Origin: Piscinibacter sp047602365
Lineage (GTDB): Bacteria; Pseudomonadota; Gammaproteobacteria; Burkholderiales; Burkholderiaceae_C
Direction of reading: 5' to 3'
Length of the DNA: 64,000 nt
NCBI GenBank assembly: GCA_047602365.1
Contig: JASGHM010000002.1
Location: forward strand, 248,001 to 312,000
Positions 35,108 through 44,476 of this stretch are shown in pieces (within the stretch, counting starts at the first letter, position 1; each line of letters opens with the position of its first letter). The notes under the pieces are model-generated. The model made no database searches, was not told where the DNA came from, and saw only the letters and a list, made by a program, of their open reading frames with translations. A program made the position numbers and the translations under genes.

Positions 35108-36808
35108 TCAGCTCGCTCGGTTGGCGTGGATGGCGGCGACGCCAGGCGTCGCGGCGGCGTTGTCGGGCTGGCCCTCGGCCGGCTTCTCCTGGCGCACGCC
35201 GATGCGTTCGACCATGCCGTCGCGCATCACCATGATGCGGTCGGCCACCGAGAGGATCTGCGTGCGCTGGGTGATCAGCACCACCGTCGTGCCGCGGCTG
35301 CGCATGTCGGCGATGGCGCGTGCCAGCGCCTGCTCGCCGTCGTGGTCGAGGTGGGCGTTCGGCTCGTCGAGCACCACCAGGCGCGGGTTGCCGTACAGCG
35401 CGCGGGCCAGGCCGACACGCTGGCGCTGGCCGCCCGACAGCCAGCGGCCGCCTTCGCCGACCGCCGTGTCGTAGCCCTGCGGCAGGCGCACGATCATCTC
35501 GTGCACCTGGGCGCGCTGGGCGGCCTCGACCACCGCGGCGTCCTGCACCTCGCCGAGGCGGGCGATGTTCTCGGCCACCGTGCCGCCGAACAGGGCCACG
35601 TCCTGCGGCATGTAGCCGACATGGCGGCCCAGGCGGTCGGGGTCCCATTGCGACAGCGCGGCGCCGTCCAGCCGCACCTGGCCGCCGCTGGGCGGAATGA
35701 CGCCGAGCAGCAGGCGCGCCAGCGTCGACTTGCCCGAGCCGCTGGGCCCGACGATGGCCAGCACCTCGCCGCGCGCGATCTCGACGCTGACCTGGCGCAC
35801 GATGGCGCGCTGCGAGCCTTGCAGCAGGTAGCTCAGCCCCTCGACCGACACCGCGCCGGTCGGTTCGGGCAGGGCCGCGAAGCGGCTCGGCGCCTGCCTG
35901 CCGATCAGCTCGTTCAGGCGGCGCCAGGCGATGCGTGCCTCGACCAGTTGCTTCCACTGCGCGATCAGCGCCTCCACCGGTGCCAGCGCCCGGCCGAGGA
36001 TGATGGTCACCGCGATCATGACGCCCGGCGTGGCCTGCTGCTGGATGACCAGCCAGGCGGCCACCGCCATCATCAGCACCTGCACCGACTGGCGCAGGAA
36101 GCGTGTTGCCGAGCCGATGCTGCCGGCGATGCGCTGGATGCCGAGCTGCTGCGACTGCAACTGACCGCTCAGCGTCTCCCAGCGGCGCGACATTGCAGGC
36201 GCCATGCCCAGCGCCCGCACCACGTCGGCATTGCGCAGCGCGGCATCGACGAACTGGCCGGCGTCGCGCATCTGCTGCTGAGTGCGTTCCAGCGACATGC
36301 GCGTCGTGCGCTCGTTCAGCCAGGTCAGCAGCACCAGCAGCAGCGCGCTGGCCAGCGCGATCATGCCGAGCAGCGGGCTGAACATCGCGATCAGCGCCAG
36401 GTAGACGACCATCCAGGGCGCGTCGAACAGCGCTACGATGCCGGCACCGCTGAGGAAGGCGCGCAGCACGCCGACGTCGCGGAGCGCATGGGTCTGCTGG
36501 GCCGGGTTGATCAGCGCCGCGTCGTCGAGCACCCGCTGCAGCACGCGCCGGCCGACGGAGCGCTCGAACAGGCCGCCCATCAACGCCAGCAGCCGGCCGC
36601 GCAGCGCGTCGAGCACCAGCATCAGCAGCAGCGCGCCGGCGGTGATCAGCGACAGCATCACCAGCGTCTCGACGCTGCGGGTGGTCAGCACGCGGTCGAA
36701 CACCTGCAGCATGTACAGCGACGGCGCCAGCAGGGCCAGGTTGATCACCAGGCTGAACAGTGCGGCCGCGACGAAGAAGCGGGCGTGGGCCCGCACGAAG
36801 GCAGTCAT
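35108..36808 (-). CDS. Type I secretion ABC transporter (PrtD family)
   Basis: A 566-residue inner-membrane half-transporter. The N-terminal ~310 residues hold about six helices of the exporter fold; the C-terminal ATPase has Walker A GPSGSGKST, signature LSGGQRQRVGLARAL and Walker B LVVLDEPNAHLD. It has no N-terminal C39 peptidase or peptidase-like domain, matching the PrtD/AprD group that exports RTX proteins. It sits between its inferred substrate gene and the HlyD adaptor. No TolC-like outer-membrane gene is in the window, so a shared TolC elsewhere is likely. Confidence 0.93.
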   Translation of the reverse strand: MTAFVRAHARFFVAAALFSLVINLALLAPSLYMLQVFDRVLTTRSVETLVMLSLITAGALLLMLVLDALRGRLLALMGGLFERSVGRRVLQRVLDDAALINPAQQTHALRDVGVLRAFLSGAGIVALFDAPWMVVYLALIAMFSPLLGMIALASALLLVLLTWLNERTTRMSLERTQQQMRDAGQFVDAALRNADVVRALGMAPAMSRRWETLSGQLQSQQLGIQRIAGSIGSATRFLRQSVQVLMMAVAAWLVIQQQATPGVMIAVTIILGRALAPVEALIAQWKQLVEARIAWRRLNELIGRQAPSRFAALPEPTGAVSVEGLSYLLQGSQRAIVRQVSVEIARGEVLAIVGPSGSGKSTLARLLLGVIPPSGGQVRLDGAALSQWDPDRLGRHVGYMPQDVALFGGTVAENIARLGEVQDAAVVEAAQRAQVHEMIVRLPQGYDTAVGEGGRWLSGGQRQRVGLARALYGNPRLVVLDEPNAHLDHDGEQALARAIADMRSRGTTVVLITQRTQILSVADRIMVMRDGMVERIGVRQEKPAEGQPDNAAATPGVAAIHANRAS

Positions 36809-36913
36809 CGATATCCCCCAGCAGGCGCCGCCGATCGAAGCGACCGCGACGCCACCCCGGCGGGGCCGGTATACGCCGGCCGCCGCCCCATGCGATGCAG
36901 ACCTCCGCCCGGG

Positions 36914-39900
36914 TCAGGGCCCGAAGGTGTAGTCCGACAACGAGGTCATCGTACCTTCGATCAGCGCGATCTGGACCAGTTCGGAGGCGGATACCGTGCT
37001 GTTGACCGCCGACGACGTGAACAGGAACACGCCGGTCTGGGTGCCGTTGTCGACGGCGAAGATCCGCGTCGCGCCGGTGCCGTAGTTGGAACTCGCCGAT
37101 CCGATGATCGCCGCCGCGCTGCCGGTGTCGATGGTGCCGAACACGTTGGCCTGGAACACCACCACCTCGGCGGCCGCGGAATGGCCGCCGAAGCCGTTGT
37201 AGGTCTGGCCGCCGTCGACCACCGTGTCGCCATCGCCGACGCGCAGCGTCGCCTGGCTGAAACGCAGCGTGTCGTTGACCGAGGCGAAGTCGGTGATGGT
37301 GTCGTACTGCACCGTCGACTTGCTGTCGAACACGAAGGTGTCGTTGCCGGTGCCGCCGGTCACGCGGTCGGCGCCGGTGCCGCCGGTCAGCACGTCGTTG
37401 CCGGCCGCGCCGTTGAGGGTGTCGTTGCCGCTGCTGCCGCGCAGCGAGTTGTTGGCGGCGTTGCCGGTGATCACGTTGGCCAGCGTGTTGCCGGTGCCGG
37501 TGCTCGCCGTGCCGGTCAGCGTCAGGTTCTCGACGTAGCTGCCCAGCGTGTAGTTGATCGAGCTGTTGACGCGGTCGGCCGTGCCGCCGGTGGAGGTCTC
37601 GGTGACCACGTCGCCGGTACTTTCGACGACGTAGACGTCGTTGCCGGCACCGCCGGCCATGGTGTCGGCGCCGGTGCCGCCGCTGAGCGTGTTGGCCGCG
37701 GCGTTGCCGGTCAGGCGGTTGGCCAGCGTGTTGCCGGTGCCGCTGATCGCCGTGCTGCCGCCCAGCGTCAGGTTCTCGACGTTGGCGGCCAGCACGTAGG
37801 TGCGGCTGGCGATCACCGTGTCGGTGCCGTTGGCGCTGCCGGCGGCTTCGGTGACCACGTCGCCGGCGTTCTCGACGTAGAAGGTGTCGTTGCCGGTGCC
37901 GCCGACCATCGTGTCGGCGCCGGTGCTGCCGTTGAGCGTGTCGTTGCCCGCGCCGCCGCTGAGCAGGTTGGCGCCGCTGTTGCCGGTCAGCAGGTTGTTG
38001 CCGGTGTTGCCGGTGCCGTTGATGGCGGCGGCGCCGGTCAGCGTCAGGTTCTCGAGGTTGGCCGTCAGCGTGATGGTGCGGTTGATCTGCAGCGTGTCGG
38101 TGCCGGCATTCGCGCCCTCGACCACCACGTCGCCGGTGCTGTCGACGACGTAGGTGTCGTTGCCCAGGCCGCCGACCAGCGAGTCGTTGCCCGCGCCGCC
38201 GTTGAGGGTGTCGTTGCCGTCGCCACCGGTCAGCGTGTTGGCGCCGCTGTTGCCGGTGATGAGGTTGTTGCCCGAGTTGCCGGTGCCGTTGATCGCGGCG
38301 GTGCCGGTCAGCGTCAGGTTCTCGAAGTTGGTCGCCAGCGTGAAGCTGCGGTTGGCGATCACCGAGTCGGTGCCGCCTGCGGCGGCTTCGCTGATCACGT
38401 CGCCGGCGTTGTCGATGACGAACAGGTCGTCGCCGAGGCCGCCGATCAGGCTGTCCGCGCCGAGGCCGCCGTCCAGCGTGTCGTTGCCCGAACCGCCGCT
38501 CAGCGTGTTGGCGCCGCTGTTGCCGGTGATGATGTTGTTGCTGGCGTTGCCGGTGCCGTTGATCGCGGTGGTGCCGGTCAGCGTCAGGTGCTCGAGGTAG
38601 GTGCTCAGCGTGTAGGTGCGGTTGCTGAATACCGTGTCGGTGCCACCGCCGTTCAGCTCGGTGATCACGTCACCGGCGTTGTCGACGGTGTAGGTGTCGT
38701 TGCCGGCGCCGCCGATCATCGTGTCGGCGCCTGCGCCGCCGCTGATCGTGTCGTTGCCGGCCAGGCCGGACAACTGGTTGGCGGCCGAGTTGCCGGTCAG
38801 CACGTTGTTGCTGGCGTTGCCGGTGCCGTTGATGGCATCGGTGCCGGTCAGCGTCAGGTTCTCGACGTTGACGCCCAGCGTGTAGGTCACGCTGGAGTTC
38901 ACGCGGTCGGTGCCGCCACCGGGGTTCTCGACCACGACATCGGTCGCCTGGTCGACGGTGTAGACGTCGTCGCTGCGACCGTAGCTGAAGACGTCGACCC
39001 CCGGGGTGTCGTTGTCGACGATGGTGATGGTGCCGGTGGGCTTGCCCAGGACCGCGCCGGTCGGGCTGTAGATGGTGAAGCTGAAGCTCTCCAGGGTCTC
39101 GGTGACGAAGTCCTCGGGCAGCGCCACGCGCACCGTCTGGGTCGTCTGGCCGGCGGCGAAGCTCACCGTGCCGCTGAAGTAGCGGTAGTCGGGGCCGTTG
39201 GTCGCCGAGCCGTTGCTCATCGTGTAGAAGGCGCTGGTCGCGCTGGCGCTCGGCGCGCTCAGCGTGACGACGATGTCGACGTAGGCATCGCTCTCGGCGA
39301 CCAGCGTGTCGGCGACGTTCATCGTCGGCTGCGCGACCGCGGCGGCATCGTTGGCGCCGATCTCGGCGACCCCGCTGCCGTCGACGATGGTCGCGCCGCT
39401 GGCGCCGCTGAGGTTGAAGTTGATGCGCTCGAGCGCCTCCGCCGTGGCGTCGTCGTTGATGTCGACGGTGACCGTCTTGACCGTCTCACCGGCGGCGAAG
39501 GTCAGCGTGCCGGTGGTGGCGGCATAGTCGCTGCCGGCCGTCGCCGTGCCATTCGACGTGGCGTAGTTGACCGTCACCGGGCTGTTCGACGACTGGCCGT
39601 CCGGCCCGCCGAGCATCACCACGAAGCTGGCCGTACCGGCCTTCTCGTCGACCACGGCGTCGCGCACGAACAGTTGCGGCGTGTCGACCACCGTGTCGTT
39701 GTCGACGATGCCGATGTGGCTGAAGGACTCGGCCAGCACCGCGTTGCTGGACGGCGTGTTGAGGCCGAAGTAGAAGCTCTCGTAGCCCTCGGCGACGGCG
39801 TCGTCCTCGATCTCGATGCGCACGACCTTGGTGGTCTCGCCGGCCGCGAAGTTCAGCGTGCCGGTGTAGCCGTGGTAGTCGTAGGCATTGGCGGCGGTCT

Positions 39901-42790
39901 CGTTGCCGTAGGTGTAGTTGACCGTCACGACCCCCTGGGCCGGGGCCGCCAGGCTGACCACCACGTCGACGTAGCCGTCGCCTTCGCCGACGATCATGTC
40001 GGACACCGAGATGCGCGCCTGCGCAACCGCGGTCGCGTCGTTGGCGCCGATCGTCGCGACGCCCTGGCCGTCGAGGATGGTCGCGCCGCTGGCGTTCGAC
40101 AGGTTCAGGAAGAAGCGCTCCAGGCCCTCGGCGCTGGTGTCGTCGTTGATGTCGACAGTGACCGTCTTGACCGTCTCGCCGACCGCGAAGGTCAGCGTGC
40201 CGTTGGTGCCCGCGTAGTCGGCGCCGGCGCTGGCCGTGCCGTTGGCCGTCGTGTAGTTGACCGTGACCGGGCTGTTCGAGGACTGCCCGGTGGGGCCGCC
40301 GAGCATCACGACGAAACTCGCCGTGCCGGCCTTCTCGTCGACCACCACGTCGCGCACGTGCAGGCTGGGCGTGTCGACCACCGTGTCGTCGTCGACGATG
40401 GCGATCTGGCTGAAGGACTTGGCCAGCACCGCGTTGGCCGACGGGCTGTTCATCGTGAAGTAGAAGGTCTCGAAGCCTTCCGCGGTGGTGTCGTTCTCCA
40501 GCTCGATGCGGACCACCTTGGTGGTCTCGCCGACGGCGAAGTTCAGCGTGCCGGTGTAGCCGTGGTAGTCGTAGGCATTGGCGGCGCTTTCGTTGCCGTA
40601 GCTGTAGCTGACGGTGACCGCGGTCTGCGCCGGCGAACTGAGGCTCACCACCACGTCGACGTAGCCGTCGCCTTCGCTCGCCGTCAGGTCGGACACCGAG
40701 ATGCGCGTCTGCGCCACCGCGGTGGCGTCGTTGGCGCCGATCGTCGCGACGCCCTGGCCGTCGAGGATGGTGGCGCCGTTGGCGGACGACAGGTTCAGGA
40801 AGAAGCGCTCCAGGCCTTCGGCGCTGGTGTCGTCGTTGATGTCGACGGTGACCGTCTTGACCGTCTCGCCGGCGGCGAAGGTCAGCGTGCCGGTGGTACC
40901 CGCGTAGTCGCTGCCGGCGCTCGCGGTGCCGTTGGCGGTCGCGTAGTTCACCGTCACCGCGCTGTTGGAGGCCTGCCCGGTCGGACCACCGAGCATCACG
41001 ACGAAGCTGGCCGTGCCGGCCTTCTCGTCGACGACCACGTCGCGCACGTGCAGGCTGGGGGTGTCGACCACCGAGTCGTCGTCGACGATGCCGATCTGGC
41101 TGAAGGACTTGGCCAGCACCGCGTTGGTCGACGGGGTGTTGAGGCCGAAGTAGAAGGTCTCGAAGCCCTCGGCGACGGTGTCGTCCTCGATCTCGATGCG
41201 AACCACCTTGGTGGTCTCGCCGCTGGCGAAGTTCAGCGTGCCGGTGTAGCCGTTGTAGTCGTAGGCGTTGGCGGCGCTCTCGTTGCCGTAGGTGAAGTTG
41301 ACCGTCACCGCACCCTGTGCCGGCGCGCTGAGGCTGACGACCACGTCGACGTAGCCGTCGCCCTCGCCGACGATCAGGTCGGACACCGAGATGCGCGTCT
41401 GCGCCACCGCCGTGGCGTCGTTGGCGCCGATGATCGCGCGGCCCTGGCCGTCGAGGATGGTCGCGCCGCTGGCGCCGGACAGATTCAGGAAGAAGCGCTC
41501 GGCGCCTTCGGCGACGGCGTCGTCGGTGATGTCGACCGTGACGGTCTTCAGCGTCTCGCCGGCTGCGAAGGTCAGCGTGCCGCTGGCCGCCGTGAAGTCG
41601 CTGCCGGCCGCGGCGGTGTCACCGGCGGTCGCGTAGTTCACCGTCACCGTGCCGTTCGAGGCTTCGCCGGTCGGACCGCCGAGCATCACGACGAAGCTGG
41701 CCGTGCCGGCCTTCTCGTCGACCACCACGTCGCGCACGAACAGGCGCGGCGTGTCGACCACGGTGTCGTCGTCGACGATGGCGATCTGGCTGAAGGCCTT
41801 GGCCAGTACCGCGTTGGTCGACGGGGTGTTCAGGCCGAAGTAGAAGGTCTCGAAGCCCTCGGCGACGGCGTCGTCCTCGATCTCGATGCGAACCACCTTG
41901 GTGGTCTCGCCGACCGCGAAGTTCAGCGTGCCGGTGTAGCCGTGGTAGTCGTAGGCATTGGCGGCGGTCTCGTTGCCATAGGTGTAGTTGACCGAGACGT
42001 TGCCCTGCGCCGGTGCGCTCAGGCTGACCACCACGTCGACGTAGCCATCGCTCTCGCCGACCGTCAGGTCGGTGACCGAGATGCGCGTCTGCGCGACCGG
42101 GGTGGCGTCGTTGGCGCCGATCACGCCGCTGGCGCGGCCGTCGAGGATGGTCGCGCCGCTGGGGCTGGACAGGTCGAGGTAGAAACGTTCGGCGCCTTCG
42201 GCGGTGGCATCGTTGTTGATGGCCACGGTGACGGTCTTCACCGTCTCTCCGGCCGCGAAGGTCAGCGTGCCGTTCTCGGCGGTGTAGTCGCTGCCGGCGA
42301 TGGCGGTACCGTCCGTGGTCGTGTAGTCGACGCTGACCGAACTGTTCGATGCCTGGCCGCCCGGCCCGCCGAGCATGACCACGAAGCTGGCGGTGCCGGC
42401 CTTCTCGTCGACGACCACGTCGCGCACGAACAGCGTGGGCGTGTCGACCACGGTGTCGTTGTCGACGATGCCGACCATCGTCACGTTGTTGGAGATCAGC
42501 ACGCCGCTGGTGGCGTTGCTGAGCGTGAAGTAGAAGGCCTCGAAGCTTTCGGACAGCGCGGACGCGCCCGTTGCGACGATGGGAACGCTGAGCGTGATCA
42601 GTGTCTCGCCGGGCGCGAAGGTCAGCGTGCCGCTGCTGTAGGTGTAGTCGGATCCGTTGGCCGCCGTGCCGTTGGCGTAGGCGTAGTTGACCGACACGGC
42701 CGAGCCGGGACCGTCGGCAAGGCGCAGGACGATGGTCGCGGTGCCGTCGGCTTCGCTGACGACGACGTTTTCAACAGAGATGATGGCCAT
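36914..42790 (-). CDS. Giant Calx-beta/RTX calcium-binding surface protein, type I secretion substrate
   Basis: A 1958-residue acidic, Asp/Asn/Gly/Thr-rich protein without Cys-based features or an N-terminal signal peptide. Residues ~1-1260 are eleven Calx-beta domains: one unique unit, then five copies of an alternating pair (type A begins VRDVVVDEKAGTASFVVMLG, type B begins RISVSDLIVGEGDGYVDVVV). Residues ~1290-1850 are about six 90-residue units, each with RTX-type nonapeptides (GGAGNDTL, GGTGADTM) and a VENLTLTGT strand. The end (NDTFVFDSKS ... ITDFASVNDTLRF ... SDYTFGP) is a typical type I C-terminal secretion signal. It is probably a Ca2+-dependent adhesin or biofilm protein. The start at ATG 42790 has GAGGAA upstream; the in-frame extension to 42853 is not needed. 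Confidence 0.9.
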   Translation of the reverse strand: MAIISVENVVVSEADGTATIVLRLADGPGSAVSVNYAYANGTAANGSDYTYSSGTLTFAPGETLITLSVPIVATGASALSESFEAFYFTLSNATSGVLISNNVTMVGIVDNDTVVDTPTLFVRDVVVDEKAGTASFVVMLGGPGGQASNSSVSVDYTTTDGTAIAGSDYTAENGTLTFAAGETVKTVTVAINNDATAEGAERFYLDLSSPSGATILDGRASGVIGANDATPVAQTRISVTDLTVGESDGYVDVVVSLSAPAQGNVSVNYTYGNETAANAYDYHGYTGTLNFAVGETTKVVRIEIEDDAVAEGFETFYFGLNTPSTNAVLAKAFSQIAIVDDDTVVDTPRLFVRDVVVDEKAGTASFVVMLGGPTGEASNGTVTVNYATAGDTAAAGSDFTAASGTLTFAAGETLKTVTVDITDDAVAEGAERFFLNLSGASGATILDGQGRAIIGANDATAVAQTRISVSDLIVGEGDGYVDVVVSLSAPAQGAVTVNFTYGNESAANAYDYNGYTGTLNFASGETTKVVRIEIEDDTVAEGFETFYFGLNTPSTNAVLAKSFSQIGIVDDDSVVDTPSLHVRDVVVDEKAGTASFVVMLGGPTGQASNSAVTVNYATANGTASAGSDYAGTTGTLTFAAGETVKTVTVDINDDTSAEGLERFFLNLSSANGATILDGQGVATIGANDATAVAQTRISVSDLTASEGDGYVDVVVSLSSPAQTAVTVSYSYGNESAANAYDYHGYTGTLNFAVGETTKVVRIELENDTTAEGFETFYFTMNSPSANAVLAKSFSQIAIVDDDTVVDTPSLHVRDVVVDEKAGTASFVVMLGGPTGQSSNSPVTVNYTTANGTASAGADYAGTNGTLTFAVGETVKTVTVDINDDTSAEGLERFFLNLSNASGATILDGQGVATIGANDATAVAQARISVSDMIVGEGDGYVDVVVSLAAPAQGVVTVNYTYGNETAANAYDYHGYTGTLNFAAGETTKVVRIEIEDDAVAEGYESFYFGLNTPSSNAVLAESFSHIGIVDNDTVVDTPQLFVRDAVVDEKAGTASFVVMLGGPDGQSSNSPVTVNYATSNGTATAGSDYAATTGTLTFAAGETVKTVTVDINDDATAEALERINFNLSGASGATIVDGSGVAEIGANDAAAVAQPTMNVADTLVAESDAYVDIVVTLSAPSASATSAFYTMSNGSATNGPDYRYFSGTVSFAAGQTTQTVRVALPEDFVTETLESFSFTIYSPTGAVLGKPTGTITIVDNDTPGVDVFSYGRSDDVYTVDQATDVVVENPGGGTDRVNSSVTYTLGVNVENLTLTGTDAINGTGNASNNVLTGNSAANQLSGLAGNDTISGGAGADTMIGGAGNDTYTVDNAGDVITELNGGGTDTVFSNRTYTLSTYLEHLTLTGTTAINGTGNASNNIITGNSGANTLSGGSGNDTLDGGLGADSLIGGLGDDLFVIDNAGDVISEAAAGGTDSVIANRSFTLATNFENLTLTGTAAINGTGNSGNNLITGNSGANTLTGGDGNDTLNGGAGNDSLVGGLGNDTYVVDSTGDVVVEGANAGTDTLQINRTITLTANLENLTLTGAAAINGTGNTGNNLLTGNSGANLLSGGAGNDTLNGSTGADTMVGGTGNDTFYVENAGDVVTEAAGSANGTDTVIASRTYVLAANVENLTLGGSTAISGTGNTLANRLTGNAAANTLSGGTGADTMAGGAGNDVYVVESTGDVVTETSTGGTADRVNSSINYTLGSYVENLTLTGTASTGTGNTLANVITGNAANNSLRGSSGNDTLNGAAGNDVLTGGTGADRVTGGTGNDTFVFDSKSTVQYDTITDFASVNDTLRFSQATLRVGDGDTVVDGGQTYNGFGGHSAAAEVVVFQANVFGTIDTGSAAAIIGSASSNYGTGATRIFAVDNGTQTGVFLFTSSAVNSTVSASELVQIALIEGTMTSLSDYTFGP
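37390..38900 (-). repeat. 270-bp RTX-unit tandem repeats
   Basis: DNA repeats with a 270-bp period encode the 90-residue RTX units; equivalent bases fall at 38280, 38550 and 38820. Outer copies are more diverged and vary slightly in length. Confidence 0.75.
39300..42450 (-). repeat. 690-bp tandem repeats encoding Calx-beta pairs
   Basis: The string GTGTCGACCA recurs at 39681, 40371, 41061, 41751 and 42441, that is five copies at exactly 690 bp with no length change. Inner copies are nearly identical over long stretches; the outer copies are more diverged. This points to recent unequal crossing-over or gene conversion, and makes copy number prone to assembly collapse. Confidence 0.9.
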
Positions 42791-42963
42791 TGGGTTCCTC
42801 GCGGCATTCGATGCTTGAAGCGATACGCCCGGGCACGGTCCCAGGCATCCCAATCGGCGTCCAGTCGGTGGTGATCAACTTTCCCTCGAAGTCGTCACAC
42901 CTTGTTGCTGTCCGCCGGTTGTAACCCTGGACGCATGACAAGTCGACGCATCAGGGAGGCGAG

Positions 42964-42983
42964 CCCCCCTATTCCGAGGGGGG
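42964..42983. promoter_or_regulatory. C6-N8-G6 palindrome between the DUF2007 and Calx-beta genes
   Basis: CCCCCC (42964-42969), eight bases, GGGGGG (42978-42983). It is 174 bases upstream of the giant protein gene and 29 bases downstream of the DUF2007 gene, both on the minus strand. It may be the terminator stem of the latter or an operator of the former. The rest of the 222-base intergenic region shows no gene. Confidence 0.35.
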
Positions 42984-43012
42984 ATTTGCCCGGCCGATCC
43001 GTGGTGGGGCGC

Positions 43013-43315
43013 TCAAGGCATCGCCGTGCCGCAGTTCCAGCACTGCTCGAACGGCCCGTCGACGATCTCGCCGCAGCCGGGGCATGCCCAATGCTGGTGC
43101 GGCGCGTGGCGCAACTGCGCCAGCAGGCTGCGCGCGGGTTCCAGCTTCTCGTCGTCGATCACCCACAGTTCGGGCAGCGCCTGGTCGGGTGGCAGTTCGC
43201 CGGCGATGCTGCTGGCGAAGGCGCGCTGCACATGCGTCGTGATGCCGGCGTGGGTCAGCATGTCGGCCCACAGGGTGGCCAGGGCCAGGTTGGGGGCGAT
43301 GGTCAGGCGGCGCAT
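43013..43315 (-). CDS. DUF2007-type signal-transducing protein with zinc ribbon
   Basis: A 100-residue cytoplasmic protein. The first ~65 residues match the DUF2007 pattern (NLALATLWADMLTHAGITTHV, then ELWVIDDEKLEPARSLLAQL). The C-terminal 25 residues are a zinc ribbon (CPGC-x13-CWNC). Its function is unknown; DUF2007 is described as a putative signal-transducing domain with structural likeness to PII. The long in-frame extension upstream overlaps the quinone oxidoreductase gene and is rejected. It is divergent from that gene. Confidence 0.82.
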   Translation of the reverse strand: MRRLTIAPNLALATLWADMLTHAGITTHVQRAFASSIAGELPPDQALPELWVIDDEKLEPARSLLAQLRHAPHQHWACPGCGEIVDGPFEQCWNCGTAMP

Positions 43316-43381
43316 GGCGGTCGGCAGGCTCTGGCACGATAGCGGAACGCACAGCCCTTCAACCGAGCAGGACCCACAACG

Positions 43382-44374
43382 ATGCCCCAGACCGCCAAAG
43401 CCATCCGCGTCGCCGCTTTCGGCGGCCCCGAAGCCATGCAGCTCGACGAGGTGCAGGTCGGCGAGCCCGGCCCCGGCGAGATCCGCATCCGCCACCACGC
43501 CTGCGGCCTGAACTTCATCGACATCTACCAGCGCACCGGCCTGTACGCCAACCCGCTGCCGCTGGCGCTCGGCATGGAAGGGGCCGGCGTGGTCGAGGCG
43601 GTGGGCGAGGGCGTCACGCACCTGAAGGTCGGCGACCGTGCCGCCTACGCCAGCAATCCGCCGGGCTCCTACAGCGAAGCCCGGGTGATGCCGGCGCGCA
43701 GTGTCTGCCGGCTGCCCGACGACATCTCCTTCGAGACCGGCGCGGCGATGATGCTGAAGGGCCTGACCGTGCAATACCTGCTGAAGAAGACGCTGCCGGT
43801 CGGCGGCCTGCAGCCGGGCGACTTCGTGCTGTTCCATGCCGCCGCCGGCGGGGTCGGCCTGATCGCCTGCCAGTGGGCCAGGGCGCTGGGCCTGCAGCTG
43901 ATCGGCACGGCCGGCAGCGACCAGAAGTGCCAGCTCGCGCTGGAGCACGGCGCTGCGTTCGCGATCAACTACCAGAGCGAGGACTTCGTCGAGCGGGTCA
44001 AGCAGATCACCGGCGGCCAGGGGCTGAAGGTGGTCTACGACTCGGTCGGCAAGGACACCTTCGTGCGCTCGCTCGACTGCCTGCGCCCGTTCGGCCTGGC
44101 CGCCAACTTCGGCAATGCCTCGGGCAAGGTGCCGCCGATCGATCCCGGCATGCTGGCCGCCAAGGGTTCGCTGTACATCACCCGGCCGACGCTGTTCACC
44201 CACATCGCCACGCGCGAATCGACGCAGGCGATGGCCGACGACCTGTTCGCGGTGGTGCGCAGTGGCGCCGTCAAGATCCGCATCGACCAGCGTTACGCGC
44301 TGAAGGACGCTGCCCAGGCCCACCGCGACCTGGAAGCGCGCAAGACCACCGGCTGCAGTGTCCTGCTGCCCTGA
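43382..44374 (+). CDS. qor: NADPH:quinone oxidoreductase (zeta-crystallin type)
   Basis: A 330-residue MDR-superfamily protein without the zinc ligands of alcohol dehydrogenases. It shows the GroES-like N terminus (HHACGLNFIDIYQRTGLY, GMEGAGVVEAVGEGV) and the nucleotide-binding block FHAAAGGVGLIACQWARALG. It reduces quinones with NADPH in the cytoplasm. It stands alone, divergent from the DUF2007 gene. Confidence 0.93.
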   Translation: MPQTAKAIRVAAFGGPEAMQLDEVQVGEPGPGEIRIRHHACGLNFIDIYQRTGLYANPLPLALGMEGAGVVEAVGEGVTHLKVGDRAAYASNPPGSYSEARVMPARSVCRLPDDISFETGAAMMLKGLTVQYLLKKTLPVGGLQPGDFVLFHAAAGGVGLIACQWARALGLQLIGTAGSDQKCQLALEHGAAFAINYQSEDFVERVKQITGGQGLKVVYDSVGKDTFVRSLDCLRPFGLAANFGNASGKVPPIDPGMLAAKGSLYITRPTLFTHIATRESTQAMADDLFAVVRSGAVKIRIDQRYALKDAAQAHRDLEARKTTGCSVLLP

Positions 44375-44476
44375 GCCCTGAGCGGCGCCGGGCGGCGCGC
44401 AATTTGACACGGCAGTTCTGGGCAGCCTGACCGCGCGGCGACGCAGCGGGCAGGCGGCCGACGGGATACTGCCGTC

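Noticed and set aside
39300..42450. Regular repeats as a CRISPR array
   Set aside because: The repeats are 690-bp coding units in frame with a Calx-beta protein, without short repeats and unique spacers.
35030..42874. A 2614-codon open frame on the plus strand
   Set aside because: It is antisense to the Calx-beta/RTX gene and the ABC gene, rich in Arg/Asp/Val/Gly repeats that mirror the repeats on the other strand, and has no known domain. High GC content keeps the antisense frame open.
44404..44432. TTGACA upstream of yfiR as a promoter
   Set aside because: No acceptable -10 is found at 16-18 bases from it.
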